DNA of 64,000 nucleotides, taken from positions 310,001 to 374,000 of the forward strand of contig JABELC010000008.1 in the NCBI GenBank assembly GCA_028455995.1. The letters run 5' to 3'. Positions 51,662-64,000 of this stretch are shown here, piece by piece. The notes below the pieces were generated by a model. That model worked only from the letters and a program-made list of their open reading frames with translations. It was not told the origin of the DNA and did no database searches. Position 1 is the stretch's first letter. The number at the start of each line of letters is the position of its first letter. This DNA comes from Scleromitrula shiraiana. Taxonomy: Eukaryota; Ascomycota; Leotiomycetes; Helotiales; Sclerotiniaceae. Both the position numbers and the translations under genes were made by a program.

Positions 51662-52602
51662 TTTAATCAAATTGAAATTGAAAAATACGCTGATTACTAA
51701 AAACTCTTAAAATTGATGATTTTATATAAATCATTTTTTATAGTAATATAACCAAATTATTTAAAGTTTTAAATATAAATTTTCTTTATATTAAAATTTA
51801 TATTATTAAAACTTAAAGATTAAATAATGATTTTAAAATTTACAATATTCAATTAAATATAAAATAAAAATTATATAAACATACTATAATTTTAAATTGA
51901 ATTTTAATTAAATAAATTATTATATTAAAAAATTACAAAACTATATTTTAATATGTAAAAAAAATATTTCTTTAATATAAATTTTATATATATCAAAAAT
52001 ATATAAAGAATACAATATAATAAAATTAAAAATAATATAGATAATATTTATAAATATTAAATATTATTATAATTTTAGTTTTTAAAAAGTATTAAAGTTA
52101 TTTCAAATTTCATTACATGATAATTTTCATCTTTATAATTATTATAATAAAATATCATTTAATATAATTTTGATTTGAATAAATTATTCAAATATTTGAA
52201 AATTTCAAAAAATTTAAAAAATTTTATAATTTTGATTTTTCAAAAATATTATGTTTAAATTAAAAGTTTCTTTTTTTATATTGATATATATTTTCATTAT
52301 TTTTTAATATAATAATTTATTTAATTTAAATCAAATCAAAATTATAATATCTTTATATAAATTTTATGTTATATTTAATCAAATATTATCAATATTACAA
52401 ATTATTAAATTTTTATTTCATTTTGAATTATTTATAATAAATATGATATTAATATCAAAATGATTTATATTTAATATTTCAGATAATTTTGTAAAGAATT
52501 AATCGATTTATTTATATTAATACAAAAAATGATTTATATAAAATAATTAATTTTGAAAGTTTTTTAATAATTTATATATATTTTGATCTTAATTTAATTA
52601 AA
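51662..52602 (+). mobile_element. TIR transposon, short form (941 bp), copy 2
   Basis: Aligns over its whole length with 20110-21060. Ends are eroded (TTTAATCAAATTGAAATTGA on the left, ...TTTAATTAAA before TA on the right), with CTCGG changed to TTTAA. Interior landmarks AATACAATATAATAAAATTA and ATTAATCGATTTATTTATAT are shared with the other copies. Confidence 0.78.
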
Positions 52603-52739
52603 TATAGGAATTTAATAATAAATATAATATTAAAAATAATATTAAAAGGATTGATATTCATAAGAATTTTGATATTAATAAAATACTAATATCAATAAAA
52701 TTAATAAAAATCATTAATTAAAATATTTTATTATATATT

Positions 52740-52910
52740 AATAGAATTAATTTTGTTTAATAAACTTTTATCGATTAATAATTAAATATTAATAAATTGC
52801 TAATAAACTTTTATTAATTAATTATTAATTGATTATTAATTAAATATTAATTAATAAAAATCTTTTATTAATTATTTATTGATTAATTATAATTAATTTT
52901 CGATAATATA
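52740..52910. repeat. Block of short inverted ATTAATTGATTAAT repeats
   Basis: Dense TTAATTAATTATTAATTGAT-type words that resemble the palindromic part of family F. Could be a third, shorter copy or simple-sequence drift. Confidence 0.35.
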
Positions 52911-54492
52911 CAAAATTTCGATATATACTAAAATACTTTTGAATAATTATTATTAAATAAATATTATTTTTATTTAATAAATGTATAGAAGTTTGTAGTT
53001 AATATAATTTAATATTCAATTATTAATAAAATTTATTTATTTTCTAAGATATCAAAATTTAAAAGAATTGATTTAAAATTTAAAAGTTTTTTATAAACTT
53101 TATTTTATTATGTTTAATATTTTAATGATATTTAATATTGAAAGAAATACAACTTTTATCATCATAAATTAATAAAATTTTTTTTTTAAATTTTCATGTA
53201 CTTTCTTCATAAATATAATAAATAATGTAATTTGAACATTCAATATTATATTATCTAGATTATTTAACTAATATATAATTTTAAAAAATATATTTTCTTA
53301 TAGAAATTGAATTTTATTTAAAAAGAAAATTTATAATAAAATATTAAAATTATAATATATTTTAATTATTATTTGATATAATTTTATAATTTATAATTTT
53401 ATATAATATATTAAAAATTTTCGAAAAATTAAATTTTAAATTTTAAAAAATCTGAATTTTGGATGAAACTAATTGAAATCACTAAATTTGATATATATAC
53501 TTTATTTAATATATATATTTTTAAATTAATTTATATATTTGAAATGGATAGTATCAAAAATAATATTATTAATATTATAAAATTAATTATTGTTATATTT
53601 AAGAATAAAAAAACTTTCTTTAAAATATTAAAAATCAAGCTTTAATTAATGAATTTTAATTCAATTTCAAATAAACTTTTTATTTATATTTTTTTTTCAA
53701 TTTGAGAATATAGTCAATATAATATATTTAAATAAAAATATTAAAATTTTTAATAATTATTTTTATAATTCTAAAACTTGAAAATAAAAATTGTATTAAA
53801 ACTATAATAAAAGATTGAATATTAAATCTTTTTATAATAAAATAAATAATTTAAAACAAAATTATATTAATTTAATTTACTTGAAATAAAAAATCATTAT
53901 TCAAAATAAAATTTCATTATTAATTTTGATAATTTGAAAAGAATCGAAAATAAAATTTGGATTTCTACTAATAATTTAATTACAATTAAATAATTTTATT
54001 AATTAACATTTTATAAAAAAAATCAAAAAAAATCAATTAGATAATATATTGTTGATTTTAAAGTATTGATATTATTTTATCAATTTTATATTATTAAAAT
54101 TATTTAATTCAATTTATATTATTAATGATATATTACTAAATTTATAATATATTACTAAATGTATATTATTAATATTATATTATTAATATTATATCATTCA
54201 TTTTATATTATTAATTCAATATTATCAATTCAATATTATTAATTTCAGATTATTAAAATTTCATATACAATCAAAAAACTATATCTTTATATATTAATAA
54301 TCTAATATTTAAAATATCTGTAATTTTTATTATTTGAATCAATATTTTAATATAATCAATCATATTACCTTTATAATAAATAACATTTTATTAAAATATA
54401 TTATTATATTCATTATAAAATAAAAAATAAAAAATATTTTCATTTTATATTATATATTAATTCTTTTTGAAATTTTTGATGATTAGCAAATC
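52911..54492. other. AT-rich sequence without identified elements
   Basis: No gene. Near 54110-54250 there is an irregular series of TATTACTAAAT / ATATTATTAAT words, a decayed simple repeat. Confidence 0.5.
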
Positions 54493-54608
54493 TACTCAAT
54501 TAAATTAAAATTAAAATGAATATTAATTATTGAAAACTTTTAAAATTATTAATTTTATATAAAATATTTTTTATAATACCATAAATTAATTAATTAATTA
54601 TTTATAAC

Positions 54609-54769
54609 TGTCTGTATAGTCAACACGTGATCTTACATCACGTGCCCGTTAAGGAGATATATACTCTTGATGGTGTACAATATTTTTTTTGAATTTCTTG
54701 AATATATTCATATAATATAAGAGGATATTTATAATTGTATAGTTTTATATTTTTAAAGTTATATAAATA
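54609..54769 (+). repeat. 5' LTR of copy B
   Basis: Starts TGTCTGTATAGTCAACACGT and keeps both CACGTG cores. Compared with copy A's 5' LTR it shows mostly transitions plus a one-base difference in an A run. Confidence 0.85.
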
Positions 54770-55100
54770 TTAATTAGTATATGTATTATAAATTAAGATT
54801 TTTATTTTATATGTAATATTAATTTTAATAAATTTTAAATATTTTTATTTATTATTGATAAGAAATCTTTTATGATTTTTGATGATGAAAAGATCTATAA
54901 ATTATTTAGTTTTTAATAAAAAAAAGAATTGAATTTTATAATATTTAAATATTTATTATAAAAATAATAGTTTTTAATTTTAATTTAAATATTATAAAAT
55001 TTGAATATTTATTATAGATAAAGTAGTTTTTAAATCGATTTTAGAATTATAAAATTTGAATGTTTATTATAGATAGAATAATAATAAGAATATGAATTAT

Positions 55101-55253
55101 ATTATATTATTTAGATATATATTATATTATTTAGATATATATTATATTATTTAGATATATATTATATTATTTAGATATATATTATATTATTTAGATATAT
55201 ATTATATTATTTAGATATATATTATATTATTTAGATATATATTATATTATTTA
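55101..55253. repeat. 20-bp tandem array inside LTR copy B, 7 copies plus a partial
   Basis: Perfect tandem units ATTATATTATTTAGATATAT. The same site in copy A (33697-33730) has one complete unit plus a partial, in the form with AAA in place of AGA. The array therefore grew after the two copies separated, and after the G/A difference was fixed. Confidence 0.9.
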
Positions 55254-58200
55254 AAAAAATATTTTAATAAAGAAAAATATTAATAATGATAATTATTTTT
55301 TTTATAGTAAATTTGTTTATTATATATTTATTTTATAAATTGGAATGATTATATTTGATTTAAAAACTTTATTAAAATAAGTTTTAATTTAATATTAGAT
55401 TTATTTTATGAATTAGGGTAATTATATTTAGTTAAAAACTTTATTAAACCGAATTTTTGATTTAATATTAGATATTTATTTAATAATAATAATAAAAAAA
55501 TTAGGTAAAAATAAATTTAATAAATAATTATTATATTATTTAATAAATAAATATAAAATATTATTAAAAATAATTTTTTTCTTTATATTATAATATTATA
55601 AATAATATAATAAATAAAAGTAATATAAAATCTAAAAAAAGTTTAAAAAATAAAAATATAAGTTTTAGAGAATTATAAAAAAAAAAATTTATTAAATATA
55701 AATATTCAAAATCTAAAATTATTGTTAATATTTTAATAATGAAAACAACTGTTTAATTAAATCAAAAAATCTTAATTAATATTAAAAATATTATTAAAAA
55801 ACTTTAATAATAGTTTAATATATATAAATTTATTAGAAAAATAATCTTAATATAAAATATTTAAATAAATATAAATTTTAATATTATAAATATAAAGCAA
55901 GATCTTTTTATTTAAATATATAATGAATAATATTTTTAAAGGATTTATATTTGGTTTTAAAAGAAAATAATAATAAAAAGATGATAATATATATGGGTTT
56001 GAATATAATTAAAAATTTAAATCTAAATGAAATAAAAGATATTAAAAAGATTTATTTAATAAATCATTTTTAAATGATTTAAATTTTATTAATAAATTTA
56101 AAAAATATAATTTAAAAAACTTATATATAATAATCATTATCTAAAATATAAATTTAATAAATATATAATTAACAATCTAAAAATCTTTATTAATATAGAT
56201 TTAGAAACAGATTTTAAAACAGCATTTAAAAATATTGATACAAAAATATCTTAAATATTGATACAAAAATATTTTAAATATTAAATAAAAAATATTTAAT
56301 AATAATCAAACGAATGTTATGAAAAAACGATATATATATTAATATATCCATTTTAATAATTTATATATTATATAATATAATATATAAAAAATTATATCTT
56401 AAATAAATTAAAGCCTATCTAAAAATTTCTTATAAAAATCGATTGATTAAATTTAAATTTAATAATAAAATAATAATAATAAAAAATCTATAAGAAAATG
56501 GGATAAAAAAAATACAAAAAAACAAATTAAAAAAAAACAAATTAAAAAAAAACATATTAAATAAAACATTTTAATTATTCAAATAACTATTGGTCTTTTA
56601 AAACAATTCAAGAAATTACTAAAAAATATTTAATCAATAATAAAGGTCAATAATAAATATTTATTCAAAATTATTTTAATAATAATATATAAACTAATAA
56701 ATCATTTTTTTGATATAGAATTCTATTTCAAAATGATTATATATTTCAATTTAATCAAAATCACCCTAATCAAAATCACTATAATAAAAATAATTATAAT
56801 AAAGATCATTATAATCAAAAAAATTATATATTTCAATTTAATTAAAATTATTTTGATTAAAGTCATTATAATATAAATAAATATAATAAAAGATATTATG
56901 ATTAAAATAATTATATATTTTAATTTGATTAAAATTAAATTGATTAAAATCAATTTAATTAAAATTATTATAATTAAAATCATTTTAATCAAAATAATGA
57001 ATAAAACAACTATATGATTTAATATAATCAAAGTGATTATAATTAAAATAATTATAACCAAAATAATCATAATTTTTAATATAATTAAATCAAATAAAAT
57101 TGAAAAAAAAGTTAAAAAGTAAGAAAGTATATATATAAAAAAACAAGTTTGAAAATCTAAAATATTATTAAAAAAAATTAATATTATATATTAAAAATTT
57201 AATATTAGATCAATTTAAATAAAATATATAATAATATAATAAAATTTAAGAATAAAGATAATAATTTTGATTATAAAATAGTCATATATACATTAATTTT
57301 ATAATATATAAATATTTTAAATAAATTTAAAATAATAATATTAAAAAGAATTGTATTATTATACTGTAATAAATAAATAAATAAAATTAATGATAAAAAA
57401 TATTATAAATAAAAATAAAAAAAGAAATTTAAATAATATTTAAAATTATTCTTTATAAAAACAATATCATGATATAAAATTTTATTAAATAATATAAAAA
57501 ATTAATGATATTTATATAAACAATTCATTTTATTATATTAATAAATTAAATGATTTGTTTAAATATATTATTAATTAATTATAAATATTTCAAGTTTTGT
57601 TTAAAAAATTAAAAAACGATTCAGATTTATAATAAATTATAAAATGATAATATTAATATATATTATATTAAAAAAGAGGTTATAGATAATTTATAAAATT
57701 AAAATAAAAATTTTAATTATAATGAATATATTAAAACAAATAATTATAATAATTAAAAAAAATATAATAATTATTCAAATTAATTTAAATTATAATTTAA
57801 TATTTAAGATCAATATAATAAAAATAATTTGAAATTAAATTGTAAAAAATAATATTGAATATATAAAAAAAAAATCTTTTTTTATAAACTATTTGAAATT
57901 AAATCAAAAAGAAATTTAATAAAAATATAAAGAAAATATTATAAAAAACAATAATAATTATATATATAAATAGTTCTTAACATATTAATTATAAAAAAAG
58001 GTAAAAAATAAAAATAACGAATAATTAAAAAAATTTATAGAGTATTTTATATAAAAATAAGATATTTAAATGAGATTATATTAAAAATATATTATATATT
58101 AAATGGATTAATTAATGATTTATAAATAGTGATTATATTTATAAAGAAAATATCTAAATATACATTAATATATAAAAAATCATTTAAAAATAGTTAAATT

Positions 58201-61200
58201 AATCAAAATATAATATTAAAATAAATCACATATAATTTTGAAATATTTTTTATAAATAATAAATATAATTTGATAGATTTTAAAACATTATAATCAATAT
58301 AAAAATAATAATAATATTAATTATTAATAAATAATAGTATAAAATATTTCCGAAACTAATCAATTTAATTATTAATTATAACAGAATAAAAATTATAAAG
58401 ATTATACTTAGAAAAGAAGATAGTAAAGAATTTATTAAATTATATAAAATCAAATTATTAATTAAATAAAGTAAAGTTTATATTATTTATATAAATATAA
58501 TATATTTTTTAATAATATTAAAAATTATATTATTTGTGATAAAAGTAATAAATATTTCTTTATTATATAGAAGATTAATTATAATATATTTATATAATCA
58601 ATAATTTTAAATCATATTTATTATTTTATAGAAATAAAATTATAATATTTATATAAATATTTTAATTATTTAATTATTGATAAATTACATAATATATTTA
58701 AATAAATTAATTATAATAACATAAATAAAAATAAAATCAATAAATTAATAAAATATTATAATTAATATCAAATATATAATAAATCATTAAAAAATTTAAA
58801 TTCAAAATTAATAATAATAAACATAATAATACTTAATTTAATTATATAATTATAATTAATATTATATATATTAATAAAATTAGTATTATATATATTTAAT
58901 AAAATAACAAAATATTAAGTAATAATAGAGTTAAATAATATATTAATAAGATATGTTTAAAATATAATTTGATTTAGATAAATTAATAGTTATATAAACT
59001 TTTAAATTATATTATTATTATTATTATTATATAATTGATTGTGAAGGAATTTAATAAAGGTATAAATATTATAATAATTAAAATAAAGATAATGTTTATT
59101 ACTATTTATTAATTAATTAATAAAATTAATTAATAAATATATAAAATTTTATAAAATAAATTATACTAATTTAGTTTTATAAAAAAGCAAATATTGTAGA
59201 TAATAATAAAAATTATAAACGATATAATAAGCTTTAATAAAGTAGTTTTAATTTTTCTAATATCCAATATATTTATGTATATAAAAAAGTTGAATTTATT
59301 AATAAAAATTATTATCAATTAAATAACAAAATTATAAAAAATAAATAATAAAATTTATAAATATAAAGTTATTTAAATAATAAAAATTATATTATAAAAA
59401 TAAAATATATTATTTATATATATAATATATAATTTAAAATTATATTTAAAATTATTAATATAAATGGATTATTAAAAAAATTAAAATTATAAAATCAATA
59501 TAAATAATAATATTATAATAATATAATTAATATTAATTTATTTATATTATAAAAAGTTTATTCATTTAATATCAATGATGTTAATAATATTTATAAAATA
59601 TATAAAAAATTATATATTATTTATATTTCTAAATAATAATAATAAACAATTAGTTATTTCAAAATTATTGAAATTAATGATTTATAGATATAGTAAATTA
59701 AAAAAAGGTTAAAAAACTAATATTTTATTATTAATAATAATATAGCTTTATTAATATATTTAATAAAATATATAATAAAAAATATAATTTAAATTATATA
59801 TAAAAAATGAAGATTTTAAAAGAATATTATTATATATTTAATTCAAGCTTTTTTTTAATAAATTAATCTTTCTTATTTAATAGATCAAATATAATAAAAA
59901 AAAGCAAATAAAATATATATAAAATTAAAAAAAAAAGAATTAAATAAATTAATAAAAATTAATATATTGAAAATGATAAAATAAAAAAAGATCATAATAA
60001 AAATAAATATTTTTAAATATAAATAAATTAATAAATTTAAATATCTAAATATAAAAAATATATATAAAAAATTAATATTTATTATATAAAATTTTAATAA
60101 TATAAAAAAGTATATTATATTTATATAAGTTTTGATTATATAATGTTTAATTTATTCAATAATATTAATAATTATAATGATATAAATAAATAATATCCTA
60201 ATTATTATTAATAAATAATTTATTTACAAAAGAAATACTATTTAAAAAAAAATTTTTTATATAAAAAACAAAAACAATTAATCAAAATATATTTATTTAA
60301 ATTTGATAATAATTTAATTATAATAAAAAATTTAATAAATATAATAAACTAAAACTTTCAATATAAAAATTTAGAATAAATCAAAAAAGTTAATATTAAT
60401 ATATATAAAATATATAATAAATTTTAGAAAAATACAATATTAAAAAAATAATATATTATCTAATATATATATAGTGTTTATATTGTATTTTATTATTAAT
60501 TTAAAACTTTATTCAATTTAATATAAATTATATAAAATATTAAATCAAATAACAAAAACATAAAAATATTATATATAATAATAATAAAAAATTTATAAAA
60601 AAACTTTAATTTATATTATTAAATTCTAATCTTTTATATATATACATATTTATTAATATTTTATATATTAATAATTTTAATTTAGTATTTTAATTCAAAT
60701 ATATTATTATATTAATAAATAAAAACAAAAATATAGATATTATATATTAATTTTTAATTAAATATAAATATATTATTTAAATTATTTTAATATTAAAACT
60801 TTATACAATAATACTTAATTTTAACTTGATAATTATTGTTAAAAACATAATCGATAAAAATTATAATTTTATTCTATCATTAATCATTTATATTAATTTA
60901 TATTTTTTATTTTAATTATTAATCAAATTAAAAATAATAATTAAAAGATAATTTATAATTAACATTATAATTCCATATTAATTATATAAATATAGAAAAA
61001 TTGCGAAAATATAATAGATTAATAATAATAATAATCTAATAAATATAATAATACAAATAAAAATTTATTTAATATAAAAAAGAATTATTAATAAAAATAG
61101 AATATCGATAAAAATTAATAAATAGATTAAATATAAAAAAAGATTTTTATTTTTTTCAATTTATTTTTGAAAAAGTAATTAAATAATAATTGATATTATT

Positions 61201-61484
61201 TATCATAACAATAATTTATATATAATTATTATAAAATAAAATAATAAAATATATAATATAAAAAAATAATAATAGTTTAAAATAATAATAATATATAATC
61301 TAAATAATATTTATTTTAATTTAATATCAAAATATTATATTATATATAAATAAATTACAAAAATATTAAAAAAATAAAAAACTAAAAAAAACTTATTTTT
61401 ATTTTATTTTATATAAATAAATTACAATTTTTATAAAATTCAATTTTTTATATATATAATATTGAATTTTTAAAGAATTATTAA

Positions 61485-61645
61485 TATCTATATAATGAAT
61501 ATATAATTTTCTATTATATATTTTTTAAGAAAATATATACTTTTAATAATATATAATACTTTTTTTAATTTTTTCAAATATAATTATACAATACAAAAAA
61601 TGATCCTATATTGTACTATTCCATCCTCTCGAAGTCATATAAACA
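61485..61645 (+). repeat. 3' LTR of copy B
   Basis: Begins TATCTATATAATGAAT, equivalent to the RIP-converted LTR start of copy A, and ends GAAGTCATATAAACA. The block CCATCCTCTCGAAGTC keeps some GC. Confidence 0.75.
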
Positions 61646-62285
61646 AAACTATCTTTAATATATAAAAAAAATATATAAAAAATATAATATAATAAAATTA
61701 AAAACAATATATATAATATTTATAAATATTAAATATTATTATAATTTCGATTTTTAAAAATCATTAAAACTATTTCAAATTTTCATATATAATAATTTAT
61801 ATCTTTATGATTGTTATATTAAAGTATTATTTAATATAATTTTCATTTAAATAAATTAATAAAACTTTTAAAGATTTTAAAAAATCAAAAATACTTTAAT
61901 ATCTTTGAATTTTTAAAAATATTATATTAAATTTTAATATATAATATTTATATTAAAAAAACTTTTTTTATATACATTTATATATATTTTCTTTTTTTTA
62001 ATTCAATAATTTATTTGATTTAAATCAAATTGAAATTATAATATTTTTATATAATCTTTAGTTTTTATTTAATTAACCATTATAAATTTCAAAATCATTA
62101 TTTAATCTTTAAATTTTAATAACAAATATTTTAATATAAAAATAATTTATGTTCAAAATTTTAAATAATTTTATAAAAAAATAATGAATTTAGTTATATT
62201 AATATAAAAGATATTTTATATAAAATCGATGATTTTAAGGGTTTTCAGTAATTGATGCGTACTTTAATTTTAATTTAACCGAGTA

Positions 62286-63636
62286 TATATATTAATATTA
62301 ATTCTATGACATTGATGCTTTATTAGTATAAAATTAAATTTATAAATATTAAAAAATGAATTAAATATAATAATTAACTATTAAATTTATAGAGTATATG
62401 TGCTTAATATAATAAATTAGAATCAATTAAACTTTCATAATATTTTCAAAAAAACTTTAATAGTTTTAATATCGATTATAGAAGTTAAAATATGTTTTTT
62501 TCTTGAAAAAATCAAATTAAATTTTAATATTAAAAAATATAAGATTTAAATATCAACATTCTTTTTCCCACATTTTCTTAATTAAATTATAATTAGTGAT
62601 ACAGAAATTTTATTTAATAATATAAAATTATTAAAAGACTTATATTGATTACAATATATTATGATCGTTTTTAATAAGTTTTAATTTTATTAATAGCATA
62701 TTGAAAAAATTAGAACAAATAAAAAATAAAAAATTACTTAATTAATATATTAATTATTGATTGTTTTATTGAATTCTTTTCTCTAAATCTTTTAATATTT
62801 GTTAAATCTTTTTGAATATTTCTTTTAAATAATAATATTGTTTTATATACTCATGATTTCAAATTAAAAAACATTAATTAATATGATTCAAATTTTTTAG
62901 AAGTTCCATGATATAATAACAGATTAAAAAGAATTATTCATGTAATCAAACTAATAAATAAAATTGTTAAATTAATAATCTATTTTCAAATTTATTCAAA
63001 TAATTAAATCAAATTATTTAACTTGAACATTTTAATAAACAATTTTATATAAAATTAATAAATGAAAATTATAAAAATAATAAAATAGATTAAAATACAT
63101 AAAATTTGATTGTGTTTTATCTATTCCTAAATTATATTAATATTATAAATCATAATAAAATCTTTTATCATTATATTAAATTTATTATGTGATAATATGT
63201 AAATTTAAACATAATTAAGTTTATTATAATTAATATAAAAATCGATTAATTCAATTAATATAACTAAAAACAAAAATAAACGCTCAAAAAACAATTTATC
63301 ATAAAATATTTAATTAAAAAAAATATTTTTTTATTCAAAATGATAATACAAATATATTAAATTATATTTGTTTAGATTAAAATATATTTTAAAAAATTCT
63401 TATATATACATAAGAGAATATTAAAATAGTCATTATTAAAGTATTAAAAACATTTGAACATTAAAAAAGAACTACTAGTAACTTGAAATAATTTCAAAAA
63501 ATATACAGATTAAATTAAAAAAGCAGATATAAAACTTTTTTGAAATGTAAAAATTAAAATAAAATATATTACAAAGTATATTCAAAAAACAAAAATAATT
63601 ATTAGATTATAGTATTTTAAAAAAATAAAAAAAGTT
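62286..63636. other. AT-rich sequence without identified elements
   Basis: No gene or recognised element. Confidence 0.5.
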
Positions 63637-64000
63637 CTTTTTTTAGAGTTTAAAGTCCTCTTTTAATCATTGACTATATAAGATTATCAAGACTTAATAT
63701 CTTAATGATCTAAAATTCGTATTTTTATAGTCAACTTCCCAGTGAACATATTTTAGAAAAAGATTAACAATCTAACTTTAAAATAAATAAATCAAAAAAC
63801 AATAATTTTAACTCTATTTTTTAATTTTAACTTTGTATATATTTCTTTCTAAAATAATCTTTTTATGAATAATATCTATTTTTTTTATATCAATTTCTTT
63901 TTTTTAAATATTATAATTTGATAATTCTTTTTAGTTTTTAAATATATTTTATAATATATTTTATTTTAATCTTTATATTTAAAAAAAATGTGTATCTGTT
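63637..64000 (-). mobile_element. 3' end of a second LINE copy, running off the window
   Basis: From TTTAAAGTCC (63650-63659) onward it aligns with the 3' end of the LINE at 25470-31149: CATTGACTATATAAGA, GTATTTTTA and ACATATTTTAG blocks are shared. It contains a 13-15 base segment (ACTTCCCAGTGAAC, about 63734-63747) missing from the first copy. A short T run precedes it, the remnant of the poly(A) tail. The body lies beyond the right edge. Confidence 0.78.

Larger units (their letters stand above)
54609..61645 (+). mobile_element. LTR retrotransposon copy B, about 7.0 kb
   Basis: Second copy of the element at 33205-40835, in the same orientation. LTRs at 54609-54769 and 61485-61645 (161 bp each), beginning TG in the 5' copy and ending CA in the 3' copy. 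Interior colinear with copy A but several hundred bases shorter and with a 20-bp unit array absent from A. No readable coding region remains. Confidence 0.82.
54495..62283 (+). mobile_element. Short TIR element, copy 3, split by LTR copy B
   Basis: Left end CTCAATTAAATTAAAATTAA follows TA (54493-54494); right end ...TTTAACCGAG precedes TA (62284-62285). The 54495-54608 part aligns with 20110-20222, and 61650-62283 aligns with the rest from about 20445. Subtracting LTR copy B leaves about 750 bp, so around 200 bp of the element is missing at the insertion point. Both ends are the AAATTACC type, unlike the copy at 20110. Confidence 0.75.
10400..64000. other. AT-rich desert, RIP-degraded nested transposons
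   Basis: At least 53.6 kb of very AT-rich sequence without a supportable gene, continuing past the right edge. Comparing repeat copies inside it shows differences that are almost entirely C/T and G/A transitions, the signature of repeat-induced point mutation (or another cytosine deamination process). The few open frames over 60 codons are built from I, L, K, N, F and Y and are artefacts of composition or of tandem repeats. The recognisable elements are listed separately. Candidates for the whole are a regional centromere, pericentromeric heterochromatin or an AT isochore. Confidence 0.85.

Noticed and set aside
10400..64000. Mitochondrial DNA as an explanation for the extreme AT content
   Set aside because: The block is contiguous with nuclear genes, has no recognisable mitochondrial protein, rRNA or tRNA genes, and contains nested LTR, LINE and TIR elements with RIP-type changes.

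Overview
The window looks like filamentous ascomycete DNA, most likely a leotiomycete or relative; that placement is an impression from protein style, not a search result. It has a 131-base GT-AG intron in a fungal copper-fist regulator, an EFM7-type methyltransferase, decayed GMC oxidoreductase and HET genes, and a large AT-rich block with the pure C-to-T / G-to-A signature of repeat-induced point mutation (RIP).

Layout. Bases 1-1638 (minus strand) hold most of a Mac1/Cuf1-like copper-sensing transcription factor whose C-terminus runs off the left edge. Bases 1640-3830 are intergenic with many short tandem repeats. Bases 3834-4634 (plus) are an intact EFM7-like methyltransferase. From 4.6 to 10.2 kb there is no intact gene. 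Three minus-strand relics lie there: a heavily broken GMC oxidoreductase (about 6441-7839), a HET-type protein lacking its N-terminal half and carrying two in-frame TGA codons (8545-9600), and a small Nif3/COG3323-like gene with two one-base deletions (9768-10159).

Near 10.4 kb the composition changes sharply to an AT desert, roughly 85-88% A+T by eye, which continues to the right edge. I see no functional gene in it. It is a nest of mutated transposons. One family has inverted ends beginning CTCGG next to TA dinucleotides, in a long form of about 2 kb and a short form of about 0.95 kb. A LINE of about 5.7 kb on the minus strand, with poly(A) tail and a 13-bp target duplication, sits inside one long copy. 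Two LTR retrotransposons of about 7.0 and 7.6 kb with 160-bp LTRs are present; one splits a short TIR element and the other truncates one. A second LINE 3' end begins at 63.6 kb. Several minisatellites have expanded inside these relics.

The left part is ordinary euchromatin that decays toward the desert. The right part is a RIP-inactivated transposon graveyard that could be a centromere, pericentromere or AT-rich isochore. Insertion order can be read: TIR elements first, LINE and LTR elements into them, then RIP, with minisatellite growth at least partly later.
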